A stretch of DNA of 64,000 nt, taken from assembly GCF_002093745.1 (NCBI RefSeq), contig NZ_MTSB01000005.1:186001-250000 (forward strand), given 5' to 3'. Position 1 is the first letter of the stretch. Every line of letters begins with the position of its first letter. The position numbers were made by a program, and so were the translations under genes. Under the pieces are notes generated by a model. The model ran no database searches, was not told where the DNA came from, and saw nothing but the letters and a program-made list of their open reading frames with translations. The stretch comes from Pseudomonas graminis (lineage in GTDB: Bacteria; Pseudomonadota; Gammaproteobacteria; Pseudomonadales; Pseudomonadaceae). Of this stretch, positions 17,131 to 26,153 are shown in pieces.

Positions 17131-17158
17131 GGTTCGCGCGGGATTGCCCCGCCAACCC
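17083..17158 (+). promoter_or_regulatory. mutually exclusive hairpins before the DAHP synthase ribosome site
   Basis: AGGGTT (17129–17134) can pair with AACCCT upstream (17083–17088). Alternatively, GGGTT (17130–17134) can pair with AACCC downstream (17154–17158), reinforced by an inner stem GCGGG (17038+100, i.e. 17138–17142) with CCCGC (17148–17152). The downstream hairpin ends one base before the AGGAAG ribosome site (17159–17164). The two states could switch initiation of the synthase; this is inferred from base pairing only. Confidence 0.45.
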
Positions 17159-17172
17159 AGGAAGACTGAAAA

Positions 17173-18255
17173 ATGAATTCGTCCGTTGCCGTAACACCGT
17201 CCGACCTGTCCAGCCATGCACTGACACTGCCGGACAGCAGCCCCACCTCAAAACGCCTGCCGAGCACCCTCGAATTGAAGATGCGGCTACCGCTGACTGC
17301 GGAGCTGACGGTACAGGTCGCTGCACACCGTCGTGCCGTACGGGCCATTCTCAATGGCGAAGACTCCCGGCTGCTGATTATCGTAGGCCCCTGCTCCCTC
17401 CACGACCCGCAATCTGCTCGCGAATACGCCGAGCGCCTGGCCAGTCTGGCGGCAGAAGTCAGTGATCAGATGCTGCTGGTGATGCGCGCCTACGTTGAAA
17501 AACCCCGCACCACTGTCGGCTGGAAGGGTCTGGCCTATGACCCGCACCTGGACGGCAGCGATGACATGGCTGGTGGCCTGGCGCTGTCCCGCCAGTTGAT
17601 GTGTGAAATACTTGGCATGGGCCTGCCGATTGCCACCGAAATACTCCAGCCAATGGCTGCAGGCTATTTTGACGACCTGGTTGGCTGGGTAGCGATTGGC
17701 GCGCGCACCACCGAATCCCAGATCCACCGGGAAATGGCCAGCGGCCTGCCCATGCCGGTGGGCTTCAAGAACGGCACCGATGGCGGCGTGGCCGTGGCCA
17801 GCGACGCCATGCGTTCAGCCGCGCACCCGCATCGACATTTTGGCATGGACCCTCACGGGCACCCTGCAATCATCGAGACCCAGGGAAATCCGGACACACA
17901 CATTGTGCTGCGTGGCGGGCATGGCGGCCCTAATCACGACCGCCAGAGCGTTGCCCAAGTGCAGGCCAGCCTGAGCAAAAACGGGATCACGTCACGGATC
18001 ATGGTGGATTGCAGCCACGCCAACAGTGGCAAGGACCCGGCACGGCAGCCCCACGTATTCAACGATGTTCTCGAGCAGCGCCTGTCGGGCAACTCATCAT
18101 TGATCGGCATGATGATCGAAAGCCATGTGTTCGACGGCTGCCAGCCAATGAGCGAGACGCTGAAATACGGAGTGTCTGTCACGGACGGCTGCCTGGGCTG
18201 GACAGCCACCGAGCAATTGCTGCGCGACGCGGTTGACCGCCTGCGCTACCGATAG
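17173..18255 (+). CDS. aroF: 3-deoxy-7-phosphoheptulonate (DAHP) synthase, class I
   Basis: A 360-aa cytosolic enzyme that condenses phosphoenolpyruvate and erythrose-4-phosphate, the first step of the shikimate pathway. Class I AroF/G/H features are visible: the PEP-binding segment IIVGPCSLHDPQSAREYA, RAYVEKPRTTVGWKGL, GARTTESQIHREMASG, GFKNGTDG, and the metal ligands in VDCSHANSGKDP and the final SVTDGCLGW. AGGAAG precedes the ATG. Two aromatic-rich leader ORFs and a terminator lie upstream, so expression probably responds to aromatic amino acid supply. Which paralogue (Tyr-, Phe- or Trp-sensitive) it is cannot be told from sequence alone, so the symbol is tentative. Confidence 0.93.
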   Translation: MNSSVAVTPSDLSSHALTLPDSSPTSKRLPSTLELKMRLPLTAELTVQVAAHRRAVRAILNGEDSRLLIIVGPCSLHDPQSAREYAERLASLAAEVSDQMLLVMRAYVEKPRTTVGWKGLAYDPHLDGSDDMAGGLALSRQLMCEILGMGLPIATEILQPMAAGYFDDLVGWVAIGARTTESQIHREMASGLPMPVGFKNGTDGGVAVASDAMRSAAHPHRHFGMDPHGHPAIIETQGNPDTHIVLRGGHGGPNHDRQSVAQVQASLSKNGITSRIMVDCSHANSGKDPARQPHVFNDVLEQRLSGNSSLIGMMIESHVFDGCQPMSETLKYGVSVTDGCLGWTATEQLLRDAVDRLRYR

Positions 18256-18336
18256 GCATGGCGAAGGAACTTTGTCAGGAAATACCGCACTGAATCCGGT
18301 ACGCTGTTTCTTTTTTTTCACAGGAGGTTATTACCC

Positions 18337-18618
18337 ATGGCTAAAGCCACTGCCCGCCACATCCTTGTTTCGAGCGAAGAGAAGTGCAACGAACTCAAGA
18401 CCCAGATCCAAGGCGGCGCTGATTTCGCAGAAATCGCCAAGGCCAATTCCAGCTGCCCGTCCAGCCGTCAAGGCGGCGATCTGGGTACGTTCGGTCCAGG
18501 CCAGATGGTCAAGGAATTCGACACCGTCGTATTCAGCGCACCGGTCAACACTGTTCAGGGTCCGGTAAAAACCCAGTTCGGCTACCACCTGCTTGAAGTA
18601 ACCAGCCGTCAGGACTGA
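18337..18618 (+). CDS. ppiC: small parvulin peptidyl-prolyl isomerase
   Basis: A 93-aa single-domain parvulin with no signal peptide, so cytosolic. Family motifs: ARHILVSSEEKCNELK, NSSCPSSRQGGDLGTFGPGQMV and KTQFGYHLLEV (the FGYH core is conserved). It catalyses cis–trans isomerisation of Xaa-Pro bonds. AGGAGG lies 9 nt before the ATG and a UUCG-loop terminator follows directly, so it is probably monocistronic. A second, diverged copy lies at 25805. Confidence 0.95.
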   Translation: MAKATARHILVSSEEKCNELKTQIQGGADFAEIAKANSSCPSSRQGGDLGTFGPGQMVKEFDTVVFSAPVNTVQGPVKTQFGYHLLEVTSRQD

Positions 18619-18636
18619 TCCTGCCGCGTTGAGTGC

Positions 18637-18670
18637 AAAACGGCTCATCTTCGGATGGGCCGTTTTCGTT
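18637..18670 (+). terminator. terminator after ppiC
   Basis: AAAACGGCTCATC and GATGGGCCGTTTT form a 13-bp stem closed by a TTCG tetraloop (18650–18653), followed by CGTTT. A strong intrinsic terminator 18 nt after the ppiC stop. Confidence 0.88.
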
Positions 18671-18852
18671 TATGACCGTTGTATGATCCTTGATACAGCA
18701 CCTGCCGACACTGGCTTGGCGAAACAGCCATTTATCTGTAGAAGATACCGCGACACCGAGGCTTTGCCCCTGTATGAATGCCCTCATGTGTTTGATCGCC
18801 CGTCGCCTTTAACCCTGATATTCGCTTGCGGACGTCACTCAGGATCCGAGTC

Positions 18853-20721
18853 ATGCGTTTTGCCTGTTCATCATTGCTCGCTGTGACGCTGACCCTGTTC
18901 GGCGCTGTACCTTCCCTGTCCGCCGCACCGCAACATGCATTGACCGTGTATGGCGAGGCGCCGCGCTATGCAGCAGACTTCACGCATTTCGATTACGTGA
19001 ACCCGCAGGCCCCCAAAGGCGGCAGCATGCGTCGCTCAGCCATCGAAATCGGTCAGTACGATCACCTGATGCCGTTCACCGACAAAGGCATGGGCGTATC
19101 GCAGATCAACGGCATGCTCTACGCGCCCCTGGCCGTGCGTTCGCTGGATGAGCCGTACACGGTGTATGGCCTGGTGGCCGAGAAAATGGAGCGTGGTGAA
19201 GACGGCCTGTCGTTGCGGTTTTATCTGAACCCGAAGGCACGTTTCACCGACGGCACGCCGGTCACTGCCAATGACGTCAGGTACACCTATGACCTGCTGA
19301 TGACTCAAGGCAGTCTGCAGTACCGGACCCAGTTCGAGGCGGTCAAGGCCGTAGAGGTCGAATCGGCGACGCAGATTCGTTTCGACTTCAAGGACAGCGA
19401 CAATCGCACCCTGCCCCTTGATCTGGCGTCATTGCCGGTATTCCCCGAGCACTGGTGGAAATCCCGCGACTTTGCCAGTGGCGCAGGGTTTGAGGTACCA
19501 CCGGGCAGCGGCCCCTATACCATCAGCCGTGTCGATCCAGGTCGCACCATCACCTTTGAACGCAACCCCGACTGGTGGGGCAAGGACCTGCCGGTGAGCA
19601 AAGGCATGTACAACTTCGACAAATTCAGTGTCGAGTATTTCGGCGATATCGACGTGGCACGTACGGTGCTCAAAGGCGGAGCCTACGATTACAACCGGGA
19701 ATTTTCAGCAACCGGCTATTCGATCCGCTATGACGGCCCGGCGCTCAGCGACGGACGACTGCAGAAGGCGCAACTGGCCAAAGGCGCGATACAGAGTTCA
19801 CAGGGCTTCGTGTTCAACCTGAGCCGGCCGATGTTTCAGGACCGCCGCGTGCGCCAGGCACTGTCGATGCTCTGGGACTTCGAGTGGACCAACCGGCAGA
19901 TGATGCGCAACATGTACATCCGTCAGGACAGCTACTTCTCGAACTCTGAACTGGCTGCCAGCCAACCGCCCACACCCGCTGAACGTGCCATCCTCGAACC
20001 TTTGCGTGGCCAGGTTCCCGACGAGGTATTCAGCACTGTGTTCAAAACGCCGAAGACCGATGGCACAGGCTTTATTCGCGATAAACAACTGCAAGCCCTG
20101 GCACTGATGAAGGAAGCCGGCTGGACACCGAAAGGCGATGAACTGGTCAATGCTCGGGGCGAACCGTTCAGCTTCACGTTTCTCAATGCCCAGACAGGTT
20201 TCGAGCGCATGCTGCTGCCCTACAAGCGCACCCTGGCGCAGATCGGCATCCACTTCGATATTCGCCGCATTGACGCTGCGCAGTACCTGAACCGCCTGAT
20301 GGCGCGCGATTACGACATGATCGTGGCTGGCTACCCGGTGTCCACATCCCCTGGGGCCGAGCTGTACAACAGTTTCGGTTCGAAAGTGGCAATGGACCCC
20401 GGCTCCGGCAACTACATGGCACTGCAGGACCCCGCCGTCGATACCTTGATTGCGGGCCTGCTCAAAGCCGACAGCAAGCAGACCATGACCGACTATGCGC
20501 ATTGCCTGGACCGGGTGCTGCAATGGAACTACTACTGGATTCCCAACTATTATCCGCCAGGCTCTTCGACCGTCTGGTGGAACCGTTTCGGCATTCCGAA
20601 AATCCAGGCCAGCAACAGCGAAGCCATCGAAACCTGGTGGGAAATCAGCCCGACACCGCTGACCAACGAGCAGTTCGCCGAAAAGCGCGGCGCCTCGGCC
20701 CTTGCTTCGGAGATGCAGTAA
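18853..20721 (+). CDS. yejA: ABC transporter periplasmic binding protein YejA
   Basis: A 622-aa periplasmic peptide-binding protein of the SBP family 5. It starts with a signal peptide (MRFACSSLLAVTLTLFGAV, cleaved near LSAAP). Family features include the N-terminal DYVNPQAPKGGSMRRS typical of YejA, RFTDGTPVTANDVRYTYDLL, and GSGPYTISRVDPGRTITFERNPDWWG. The ATG at 18853 is preferred to one nine codons earlier because AGGAT precedes it and the signal peptide begins there. It heads a yejABEF operon; in E. coli this system imports peptides including microcin C. Confidence 0.93.
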   Translation: MRFACSSLLAVTLTLFGAVPSLSAAPQHALTVYGEAPRYAADFTHFDYVNPQAPKGGSMRRSAIEIGQYDHLMPFTDKGMGVSQINGMLYAPLAVRSLDEPYTVYGLVAEKMERGEDGLSLRFYLNPKARFTDGTPVTANDVRYTYDLLMTQGSLQYRTQFEAVKAVEVESATQIRFDFKDSDNRTLPLDLASLPVFPEHWWKSRDFASGAGFEVPPGSGPYTISRVDPGRTITFERNPDWWGKDLPVSKGMYNFDKFSVEYFGDIDVARTVLKGGAYDYNREFSATGYSIRYDGPALSDGRLQKAQLAKGAIQSSQGFVFNLSRPMFQDRRVRQALSMLWDFEWTNRQMMRNMYIRQDSYFSNSELAASQPPTPAERAILEPLRGQVPDEVFSTVFKTPKTDGTGFIRDKQLQALALMKEAGWTPKGDELVNARGEPFSFTFLNAQTGFERMLLPYKRTLAQIGIHFDIRRIDAAQYLNRLMARDYDMIVAGYPVSTSPGAELYNSFGSKVAMDPGSGNYMALQDPAVDTLIAGLLKADSKQTMTDYAHCLDRVLQWNYYWIPNYYPPGSSTVWWNRFGIPKIQASNSEAIETWWEISPTPLTNEQFAEKRGASALASEMQ

Positions 20722-21786
20722 ATGCTCGGTTACATCGTGCGGCGGCTGCTGCTTATCATCCCTACTCTGCTGTGCATTTTGCTGGTCAACTTCTTCATCG
20801 TTCAGGCGGCTCCGGGAGGCCCGGTCGAACAGGCCATCGCACGCTTGCAGGGGGTTGGCGGTGCAACCGCGAGCGCCGGAGCGAGCGAGTCGGCCAGCGC
20901 CGGACACTCCAGAGCATCACGAGGCCTCGACCCCGAACTGATCAAGCAGATCGAACGCCAATACGGCTTCGACAAGCCTTTGCATGAGCGCCTCTGGCTG
21001 ATGCTGAAAAACTACGCACGGCTGGATTTCGGCACCAGTTTCTTTCGCGGTGCCACCGTGACCGATCTCATTCTGCAAAAGATGCCAGTGTCCATCTCGC
21101 TGGGGCTTTGGGCGACGCTACTGACCTACCTTGTGTCAATCCCGCTGGGTATTCGCAAAGCGGTCAGGCACGGCAGCCAGTTCGATATCTGGAGCAGCAC
21201 CGCGATCATCATCGGCTACGCCACGCCGGCCTTTCTGTTCGCCATGCTGCTGGTGGTGGTATTTTGCGGCGGCACGTCCCTGAACTGGTTTCCGGTGCGC
21301 GGACTGGTCTCGGACAACTTCGATCAAATGACCACCGTCGGCAAGATCGCCGACTATTTCTGGCACCTGGTGCTACCGGTTTCCGCACTCGTCATTGGCG
21401 GGTTCGCGACACTCACCCTGCTGACGAAAAACTCTTTTCTCAACGAAATTACCCGCCAGTACGTGACCACGGCGCGCGCCAAAGGCATGAGCGAGCGGCG
21501 CGTGCTTTACGGGCATGTTTTCCGTAATGCCATGCTGCTGGTGGTTTCCGGCATTCCGCAGGCGTTCATCAGCGTGTTTTTTGCCGGATCGCTGCTGATC
21601 GAAGTGATTTTCTCGCTCGACGGCCTGGGCCGCATGAGTTACGAAGCGGCCGTCTCGCGGGATTACCCGGTGGTGTTCGGCTCACTGTTCATCTTCACGG
21701 TCTTCGGCCTGCTGATAAAACTGATCGGTGATATCTGTTACACGCTCGTCGACCCGCGAATCGACTTCAGCGCGAGGAATGCCTGA
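20722..21786 (+). CDS. yejB: ABC transporter permease YejB
   Basis: A 354-aa inner-membrane permease starting immediately after the yejA stop. Its N-terminal helix ([19 protein letters not shown]) is followed by a periplasmic segment with a low-complexity Ala/Ser stretch around residues 48–66, then the BPD_transp_1 domain with the EAA loop [24 protein letters not shown]. It pairs with YejE to form the channel. The C-terminus ([13 protein letters not shown]) is typical. It overlaps yejE by one base. Confidence 0.94.
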   Translation: MLGYIVRRLLLIIPTLLCILLVNFFIVQAAPGGPVEQAIARLQGVGGATASAGASESASAGHSRASRGLDPELIKQIERQYGFDKPLHERLWLMLKNYARLDFGTSFFRGATVTDLILQKMPVSISLGLWATLLTYLVSIPLGIRKAVRHGSQFDIWSSTAIIIGYATPAFLFAMLLVVVFCGGTSLNWFPVRGLVSDNFDQMTTVGKIADYFWHLVLPVSALVIGGFATLTLLTKNSFLNEITRQYVTTARAKGMSERRVLYGHVFRNAMLLVVSGIPQAFISVFFAGSLLIEVIFSLDGLGRMSYEAAVSRDYPVVFGSLFIFTVFGLLIKLIGDICYTLVDPRIDFSARNA

Positions 21787-22808
21787 TGCGCACCCTCTCT
21801 CCGCTGGCACGTCGCCGTCTTGAACGTTTTCGCAGCAATCGCCGCGGCTGGTGGTCGTTATGGCTGTTTTGCGGGCTGTTCGCTCTGAGCCTGGGCGGCG
21901 AACTGATCGCCAACGACAAACCGCTGCTGGTCAGCTATCAGCACTCGCTCTACTTCCCGGTGTTCAAGCGCTACACCGAGCAACAGTTTGGCGGCGAGCT
22001 GCCCTTCCAGCCGGATTACCGCAGCGACTATGTGCGCAAACTGATCGCCAAGGGTGACGGCTGGATGATGTTTCCGCCCATCCCGTTCAGTGACGACACG
22101 CCCAACTATGAACTGACCACCCCCGCGCCCAGCCCGCCCTCGGCGAGCAACTGGCTGGGCACTGACGATCAGGCGCGTGATGTGCTGGCCCGGGTCATCT
22201 TCGGTGCGCGCATTTCGATTCTGTTTGCATTGGTCCTGACCGTCATCAGCGCGTTGATCGGCATCGCCGCTGGCGCGCTGCAAGGCTATTACGGTGGCTG
22301 GGTGGACCTGTTCGGCCAGCGGCTGCTCGAAGTCTGGTCAGGGTTACCGGTGCTGTACCTGCTGATCATTCTGTCCGGCTTTGTCGAGCCTGATTTCTGG
22401 TGGCTGCTGGGCATCATGGCGCTGTTCTCCTGGCTCACGCTGGTCGACGTGGTGCGTGCCGAGTTCCTGCGGGGCCGTAACCTGGAATACGTCAAGGCCG
22501 CGCGCGCACTGGGCCTCGGGGACCGAAAAGTCATTCTGCGGCACATCCTGCCCAATGCCATGAACGCAACATTGAGCTACCTGCCGTTCATCCTGACCGG
22601 TGCCATCTCGACCCTGACTGCGCTGGATTTTCTCGGTTTCGGCATGCCGGCGGGCAGCGCTTCGCTGGGCGAACTCATCGCTCAGGGCAAGCAGAACCTG
22701 CAAGCGCCCTGGCTGGGCCTGACGGCGTTTTTCGCCCTCGCGCTGATTCTTACCCTGCTGGTATTCATAGGCGAGGCACTGCGTGATGCCTTCGACCCGA
22801 GGTCCTGA
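21786..22808 (+). CDS. yejE: ABC transporter permease YejE
   Basis: A 340-aa inner-membrane permease beginning with LSPLARRRLERFRSNRRGWWSLW, the usual cytosolic lead of OppC-type permeases. It has a long periplasmic insertion (about 65–110) as in YejE, the LGTDDQARDVLARVIFGARIS motif, and the EAA loop EYVKAARALGLGDRKVILRHILPNA. Start and the previous stop share a base (TGATG), so translation is coupled. Confidence 0.94.
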   Translation: MRTLSPLARRRLERFRSNRRGWWSLWLFCGLFALSLGGELIANDKPLLVSYQHSLYFPVFKRYTEQQFGGELPFQPDYRSDYVRKLIAKGDGWMMFPPIPFSDDTPNYELTTPAPSPPSASNWLGTDDQARDVLARVIFGARISILFALVLTVISALIGIAAGALQGYYGGWVDLFGQRLLEVWSGLPVLYLLIILSGFVEPDFWWLLGIMALFSWLTLVDVVRAEFLRGRNLEYVKAARALGLGDRKVILRHILPNAMNATLSYLPFILTGAISTLTALDFLGFGMPAGSASLGELIAQGKQNLQAPWLGLTAFFALALILTLLVFIGEALRDAFDPRS

Positions 22809-22809
22809 C

Positions 22810-24387
22810 ATGCCGGAAACCCTGATCGAAATACGCGACCTCTGCGTCGCCTTCAACGGGCAAAACGTGGTCAGCCACCTGAGCCTGGATGTTCGGCGTG
22901 GAGAATGCCTGGCGCTGGTCGGCGAATCGGGCTCGGGTAAATCCGTCACCGCCCACTCGATCCTGCAGCTCTTGCCGCGCAATGGCACGCAGACCACCGG
23001 CAGCATCACTTACCGCGGGCAACAATTGGTCGGCGCGGATGATCGTACCCTGCGCGAATTGCGTGGCAATCGGATCGCCATGATCTTCCAGGAACCCATG
23101 ACGTCTCTGAACCCGCTGCACAGCGTGTCGCGACAGATCGGTGAGACGTTGTTGCTGCATCGCGGGATCAGCGGTCGTGAGGCCCGGAAACGGATTGTCG
23201 AATTACTGGAGCTGGTCGGCATTCAACAGCCGGAAAAACGCCTGAAAGCCTACCCGCATGAACTGTCCGGCGGTCAGCGCCAGCGAGTGATGATCGCGAT
23301 GGCACTGGCCTGCGAGCCGGAACTGCTGATCGCCGACGAACCGACCACAGCGCTGGACGTGACCGTGCAGCGCAAGATTCTCCTGCTGCTCAAGGAATTG
23401 CAGCAACGCCTGAACATGTCGCTGCTGCTGATCAGCCATGATCTGAACCTGGTTCACAGCGTGGCGCAGCGGGTGTGTGTGATGCGCGCCGGCGAGATTG
23501 TCGAGCAGTCGGATTGCAAATTGCTGTTCAAGTCACCACAGCATCCCTACAGCCGGCTGCTGCTGGACGCCGAGCCTGCCGGCGAACCACTGCCCCGCGA
23601 CACGCGGGAAACGGTGCTGCAGGTCGATCACCTGAAGGTCTGGTTTTCCCTCACCGGGGGCATTTTACGGCGGCATCAGGAGTACCTGAAAGCGGTGGAC
23701 GACGTCAGCCTGAGTATCGAGCGTGGCAAGACGCTGGGCATCGTCGGCGAATCGGGCTCCGGCAAATCGACGTTGGGCCAGGCGATCCTGCGCCTGCTGG
23801 AATCGCAAGGCAGCATCCGCTTTCGAGGCCAGGCGCTGGACGGGCTCAGCCAGAAACAGATGCGGCCGTGGCGCAAAGAGATGCAGGTGGTTTTCCAGGA
23901 CCCTTACGGCAGCCTAAGCCCGCGTATGTCCGTGGCGCAAATCATCAGCGAAGGGCTTGAGGTACACAGCCGTCTGGACTCTGCACAGTGCGACGCCGAA
24001 GTGATTCGCGCACTGGAAGAAGTCGGCCTCGACCCACAAAGCCGCCATCGCTATCCCCATGAGTTTTCCGGAGGGCAGCGCCAACGCATCGCCATTGCAC
24101 GGGCCTTGGTGCTGAAACCTGCGCTCATCCTGCTTGACGAACCCACCTCGGCCCTGGACCGCACCGTACAGAAACAGGTCGTCGCACTGCTGCGCGACCT
24201 TCAGCAAAAGCACGGCCTGACTTACCTGTTCATCAGCCACGACCTGGCGGTGGTCAAGGCTCTGGCCCATGACATCATCGTCGTCAAGGACGGCAAGGTG
24301 ATCGAGCGAGGCGCCAGTCACGATGTGTTCGAGTCACCGCAACATCCCTACACACGCGAACTGCTGGCCGCTGCGCACCCTGGCTAA
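22810..24387 (+). CDS. yejF: ABC transporter ATP-binding protein YejF (two NBDs)
   Basis: A 525-aa protein with two complete ATPase domains. Each has Walker A (GESGSGKS at about 38 and 315), a signature (LSGGQRQRV and FSGGQRQRI), Walker B ([24 protein letters not shown]), and an H-loop (ISHDL twice). It powers peptide import through YejB/YejE. The ATG at 22810 is one base after the yejE stop and has GAGG upstream; an in-frame ATG 27 nt earlier lies inside yejE and is less likely. Confidence 0.95.
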   Translation: MPETLIEIRDLCVAFNGQNVVSHLSLDVRRGECLALVGESGSGKSVTAHSILQLLPRNGTQTTGSITYRGQQLVGADDRTLRELRGNRIAMIFQEPMTSLNPLHSVSRQIGETLLLHRGISGREARKRIVELLELVGIQQPEKRLKAYPHELSGGQRQRVMIAMALACEPELLIADEPTTALDVTVQRKILLLLKELQQRLNMSLLLISHDLNLVHSVAQRVCVMRAGEIVEQSDCKLLFKSPQHPYSRLLLDAEPAGEPLPRDTRETVLQVDHLKVWFSLTGGILRRHQEYLKAVDDVSLSIERGKTLGIVGESGSGKSTLGQAILRLLESQGSIRFRGQALDGLSQKQMRPWRKEMQVVFQDPYGSLSPRMSVAQIISEGLEVHSRLDSAQCDAEVIRALEEVGLDPQSRHRYPHEFSGGQRQRIAIARALVLKPALILLDEPTSALDRTVQKQVVALLRDLQQKHGLTYLFISHDLAVVKALAHDIIVVKDGKVIERGASHDVFESPQHPYTRELLAAAHPG

Positions 24388-24482
24388 ACCGGTGTGCAGC
24401 GGAGCGCAGGTGCGAACGTGTTCGCGAAGACGGTTGTTCAAACGATGCGTGTCTAAAGCCTGCAGGCGCATGTCTGCTTAAC
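24388..24482. other. short gap after yejF with an inverted repeat
   Basis: This 95-nt convergent gap holds GCGAAC-GT-GTTCGC (24412–24425), a perfect 6-bp inverted repeat without a T run. It could be a fragment of a dispersed Pseudomonas repeat or a weak terminator. Confidence 0.35.
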
Positions 24483-25652
24483 TTACGCCTGCGGTCCCTG
24501 CTCGTCGTCGTCCACCAGGCCCCATTCAGCCGTGCTCGCGGTGCGGCTGCCGGTCGGTGCCGGGGGCGGCGTGGTCAGCGTGGCAGCCCCGCCTTCGCTG
24601 TGTAACTTGAGGCGCAAACGCACGTTGTTTTGCGAGTCGGCGTTTTTTAACGCTTCTTCTTCGCTGATCGCCCCTTCCACCGCCAGATTGAACAGCGCGG
24701 TGTCGAACGTCTGCATGCCAAGGCTGCCGGATTTCTCCATGATGCCCTTGAGTTCGGTCAGTTCGTTACGCTGGATCAAGTCGCGAATGGTCGGCGTCCC
24801 CATCATCACCTCCACCGCCGCGCGACGCTTGCCGTCAGGTGTCTTCACCAGCCGCTGAGAAACGAACGCCTTGAGGTTGTTGCCCAGGTCATGCAGCAAT
24901 TGCGCACGTCGCTCTTCCGGGAAGAAGTTGATGATCCGGTCGAGCGCCTGGTTGGCATTGTTAGCGTGCAGGGTCGAGATCACCAGGTGCCCTGTGTCGG
25001 CAAACGCCAGCGCGTGCTCCATGGTTTCGCGGTCACGAATCTCGCCGATCAGAATGACATCCGGGGCCTGGCGAAGCGTGTTCTTCAAGGCAGCGCGAAA
25101 GCTGCGGGTGTCCACGCCGACTTCGCGCTGATTGACGATGGACTTCTTGTGCCGATGGATGAACTCGACCGGATCTTCAATGGTGATGATATGCCCGCTG
25201 GCATTGCGGTTGCGGTAATCGATCAGCGCGGCCAGGGACGTCGACTTGCCCGATCCGGTGGCCCCGACGAACAGCACCAGACCGTGTTTTTCCATGACCA
25301 CCTCGAGCAGCACGGGCGGCAGGTACAACTCCTCGAAACGCGGGATATCCAGCTTGATGTTACGGGCGACGATGGACACTTCGTTGCGCTGCATGAAGAT
25401 ATTGATCCGGAACCGGCCGATGCCTGCCAGCGACACCGCGAGGTTCATTTCCAGCTCACGCAGAAACTCGAGCTTTTGCTCCTCATCCATCAGACCCTGA
25501 GCAATCGCGGCCACGTCACCGGGCTTGAAGGTTTCGCTGCCCAGCGGCTTGAGCACCCCGTTGAACTTGGCGCACGGCGGTGCTCCGGTGGAGAGATAAA
25601 GGTCCGATCCATCCTGGCTGGCCAGAATCTTCAACAACGCCGGGAAATCCAT
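24483..25652 (-). CDS. PilT/PilU-family type IV pilus ATPase
   Basis: A 389-aa cytosolic secretion-type ATPase. Visible are Walker A (GATGSGKST, about 130), the Asp box (IITIEDPVEFIH), Walker B (VILIGEIRD, about 200–207) and the His box (STLHANNANQALDRI). It resembles PilU more than PilT in length and C-terminal tail, and it lacks the AIRNLIRE retraction signature of PilT. PilU helps PilT retract type IV pili. No other pilus gene is adjacent. The start MDFPALLKI is chosen by family similarity, with a poor ribosome site; the C-terminal 40 residues are proline/threonine rich and family-variable. Confidence 0.88.
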   Translation of the reverse strand: MDFPALLKILASQDGSDLYLSTGAPPCAKFNGVLKPLGSETFKPGDVAAIAQGLMDEEQKLEFLRELEMNLAVSLAGIGRFRINIFMQRNEVSIVARNIKLDIPRFEELYLPPVLLEVVMEKHGLVLFVGATGSGKSTSLAALIDYRNRNASGHIITIEDPVEFIHRHKKSIVNQREVGVDTRSFRAALKNTLRQAPDVILIGEIRDRETMEHALAFADTGHLVISTLHANNANQALDRIINFFPEERRAQLLHDLGNNLKAFVSQRLVKTPDGKRRAAVEVMMGTPTIRDLIQRNELTELKGIMEKSGSLGMQTFDTALFNLAVEGAISEEEALKNADSQNNVRLRLKLHSEGGAATLTTPPPAPTGSRTASTAEWGLVDDDEQGPQA

Positions 25653-25804
25653 AATCAATACCGTGCAAATAAAGTAAAAACGGAAAGCCGTAACGACGGC
25701 ACGCATGACGCGGGACACGGCTGCCAGCCGCGTGCGACCTGTCTGGGCATCAATTGCCAATGGCAGGCATAATGGCAGCCTTTTGCGACAGGTGATATTG
25801 CGAC

Positions 25805-26080
25805 ATGAAAGCCCAAGCCCGCCATATTCTGGTGAAGACCGCCGAAGAGGCCGAGCAGCTCAAACAGCGTATCGCCAAGGGTGAGGCATTTGACGTGCTG
25901 GCCAGGAAACATTCTAGCTGCCCGTCCGGAAAACGTGGCGGCGACCTGGGGGAAGTCAGGCCGGGGCAAATGGTCGGCGCTATCGATCAGGTGATCTTCA
26001 AAAAGCCGTTACGCGTCGTACACGGGCCGATCAAAAGCAAGTTCGGTTACCACCTGGTGCAAGTCTTCTATCGCGATTGA
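25805..26080 (+). CDS. ppiC: small parvulin peptidyl-prolyl isomerase (second copy)
   Basis: A 91-aa cytosolic parvulin: ARHILVKTAEEAEQLKQRI, then SSCPSGKRGGDLGEVRPGQMV and KSKFGYHLVQVF. It is clearly paralogous to the protein at 18337 but well diverged, more basic, and with a different C-terminus. It diverges from the PilU-like gene and converges on pgm, separated from it by a bidirectional terminator. AGGTGA lies about 10 nt before the ATG. Confidence 0.93.
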   Translation: MKAQARHILVKTAEEAEQLKQRIAKGEAFDVLARKHSSCPSGKRGGDLGEVRPGQMVGAIDQVIFKKPLRVVHGPIKSKFGYHLVQVFYRD

Positions 26081-26095
26081 CCCACCTCAAACGCT

Positions 26096-26130
26096 GAAAA
26101 ACCCCGAACCTTGTGAGGTTCGAGGTTTTT
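26096..26130. terminator. bidirectional terminator between ppiC and pgm
   Basis: AAAAACCCCGAACCT and AGGTTCGAGGTTTTT form a long stem around TGTG. A/T tracts on both sides let it serve both convergent genes. Confidence 0.85.
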
Positions 26131-26153
26131 CAGGCATTTGACCAGAACAGTGA

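Noticed and set aside
19798..20907. A 369-codon minus-strand open frame over yejA/yejB
   Set aside because: Spans two convincing plus-strand genes in antisense and has no features of its own.
20845..20920. Repeated GCGAGC/GCGCCGG-like triplets inside yejB, considered as a small tandem repeat
   Set aside because: It encodes a variable Ala/Ser-rich periplasmic linker in frame; no sign of a separate element.
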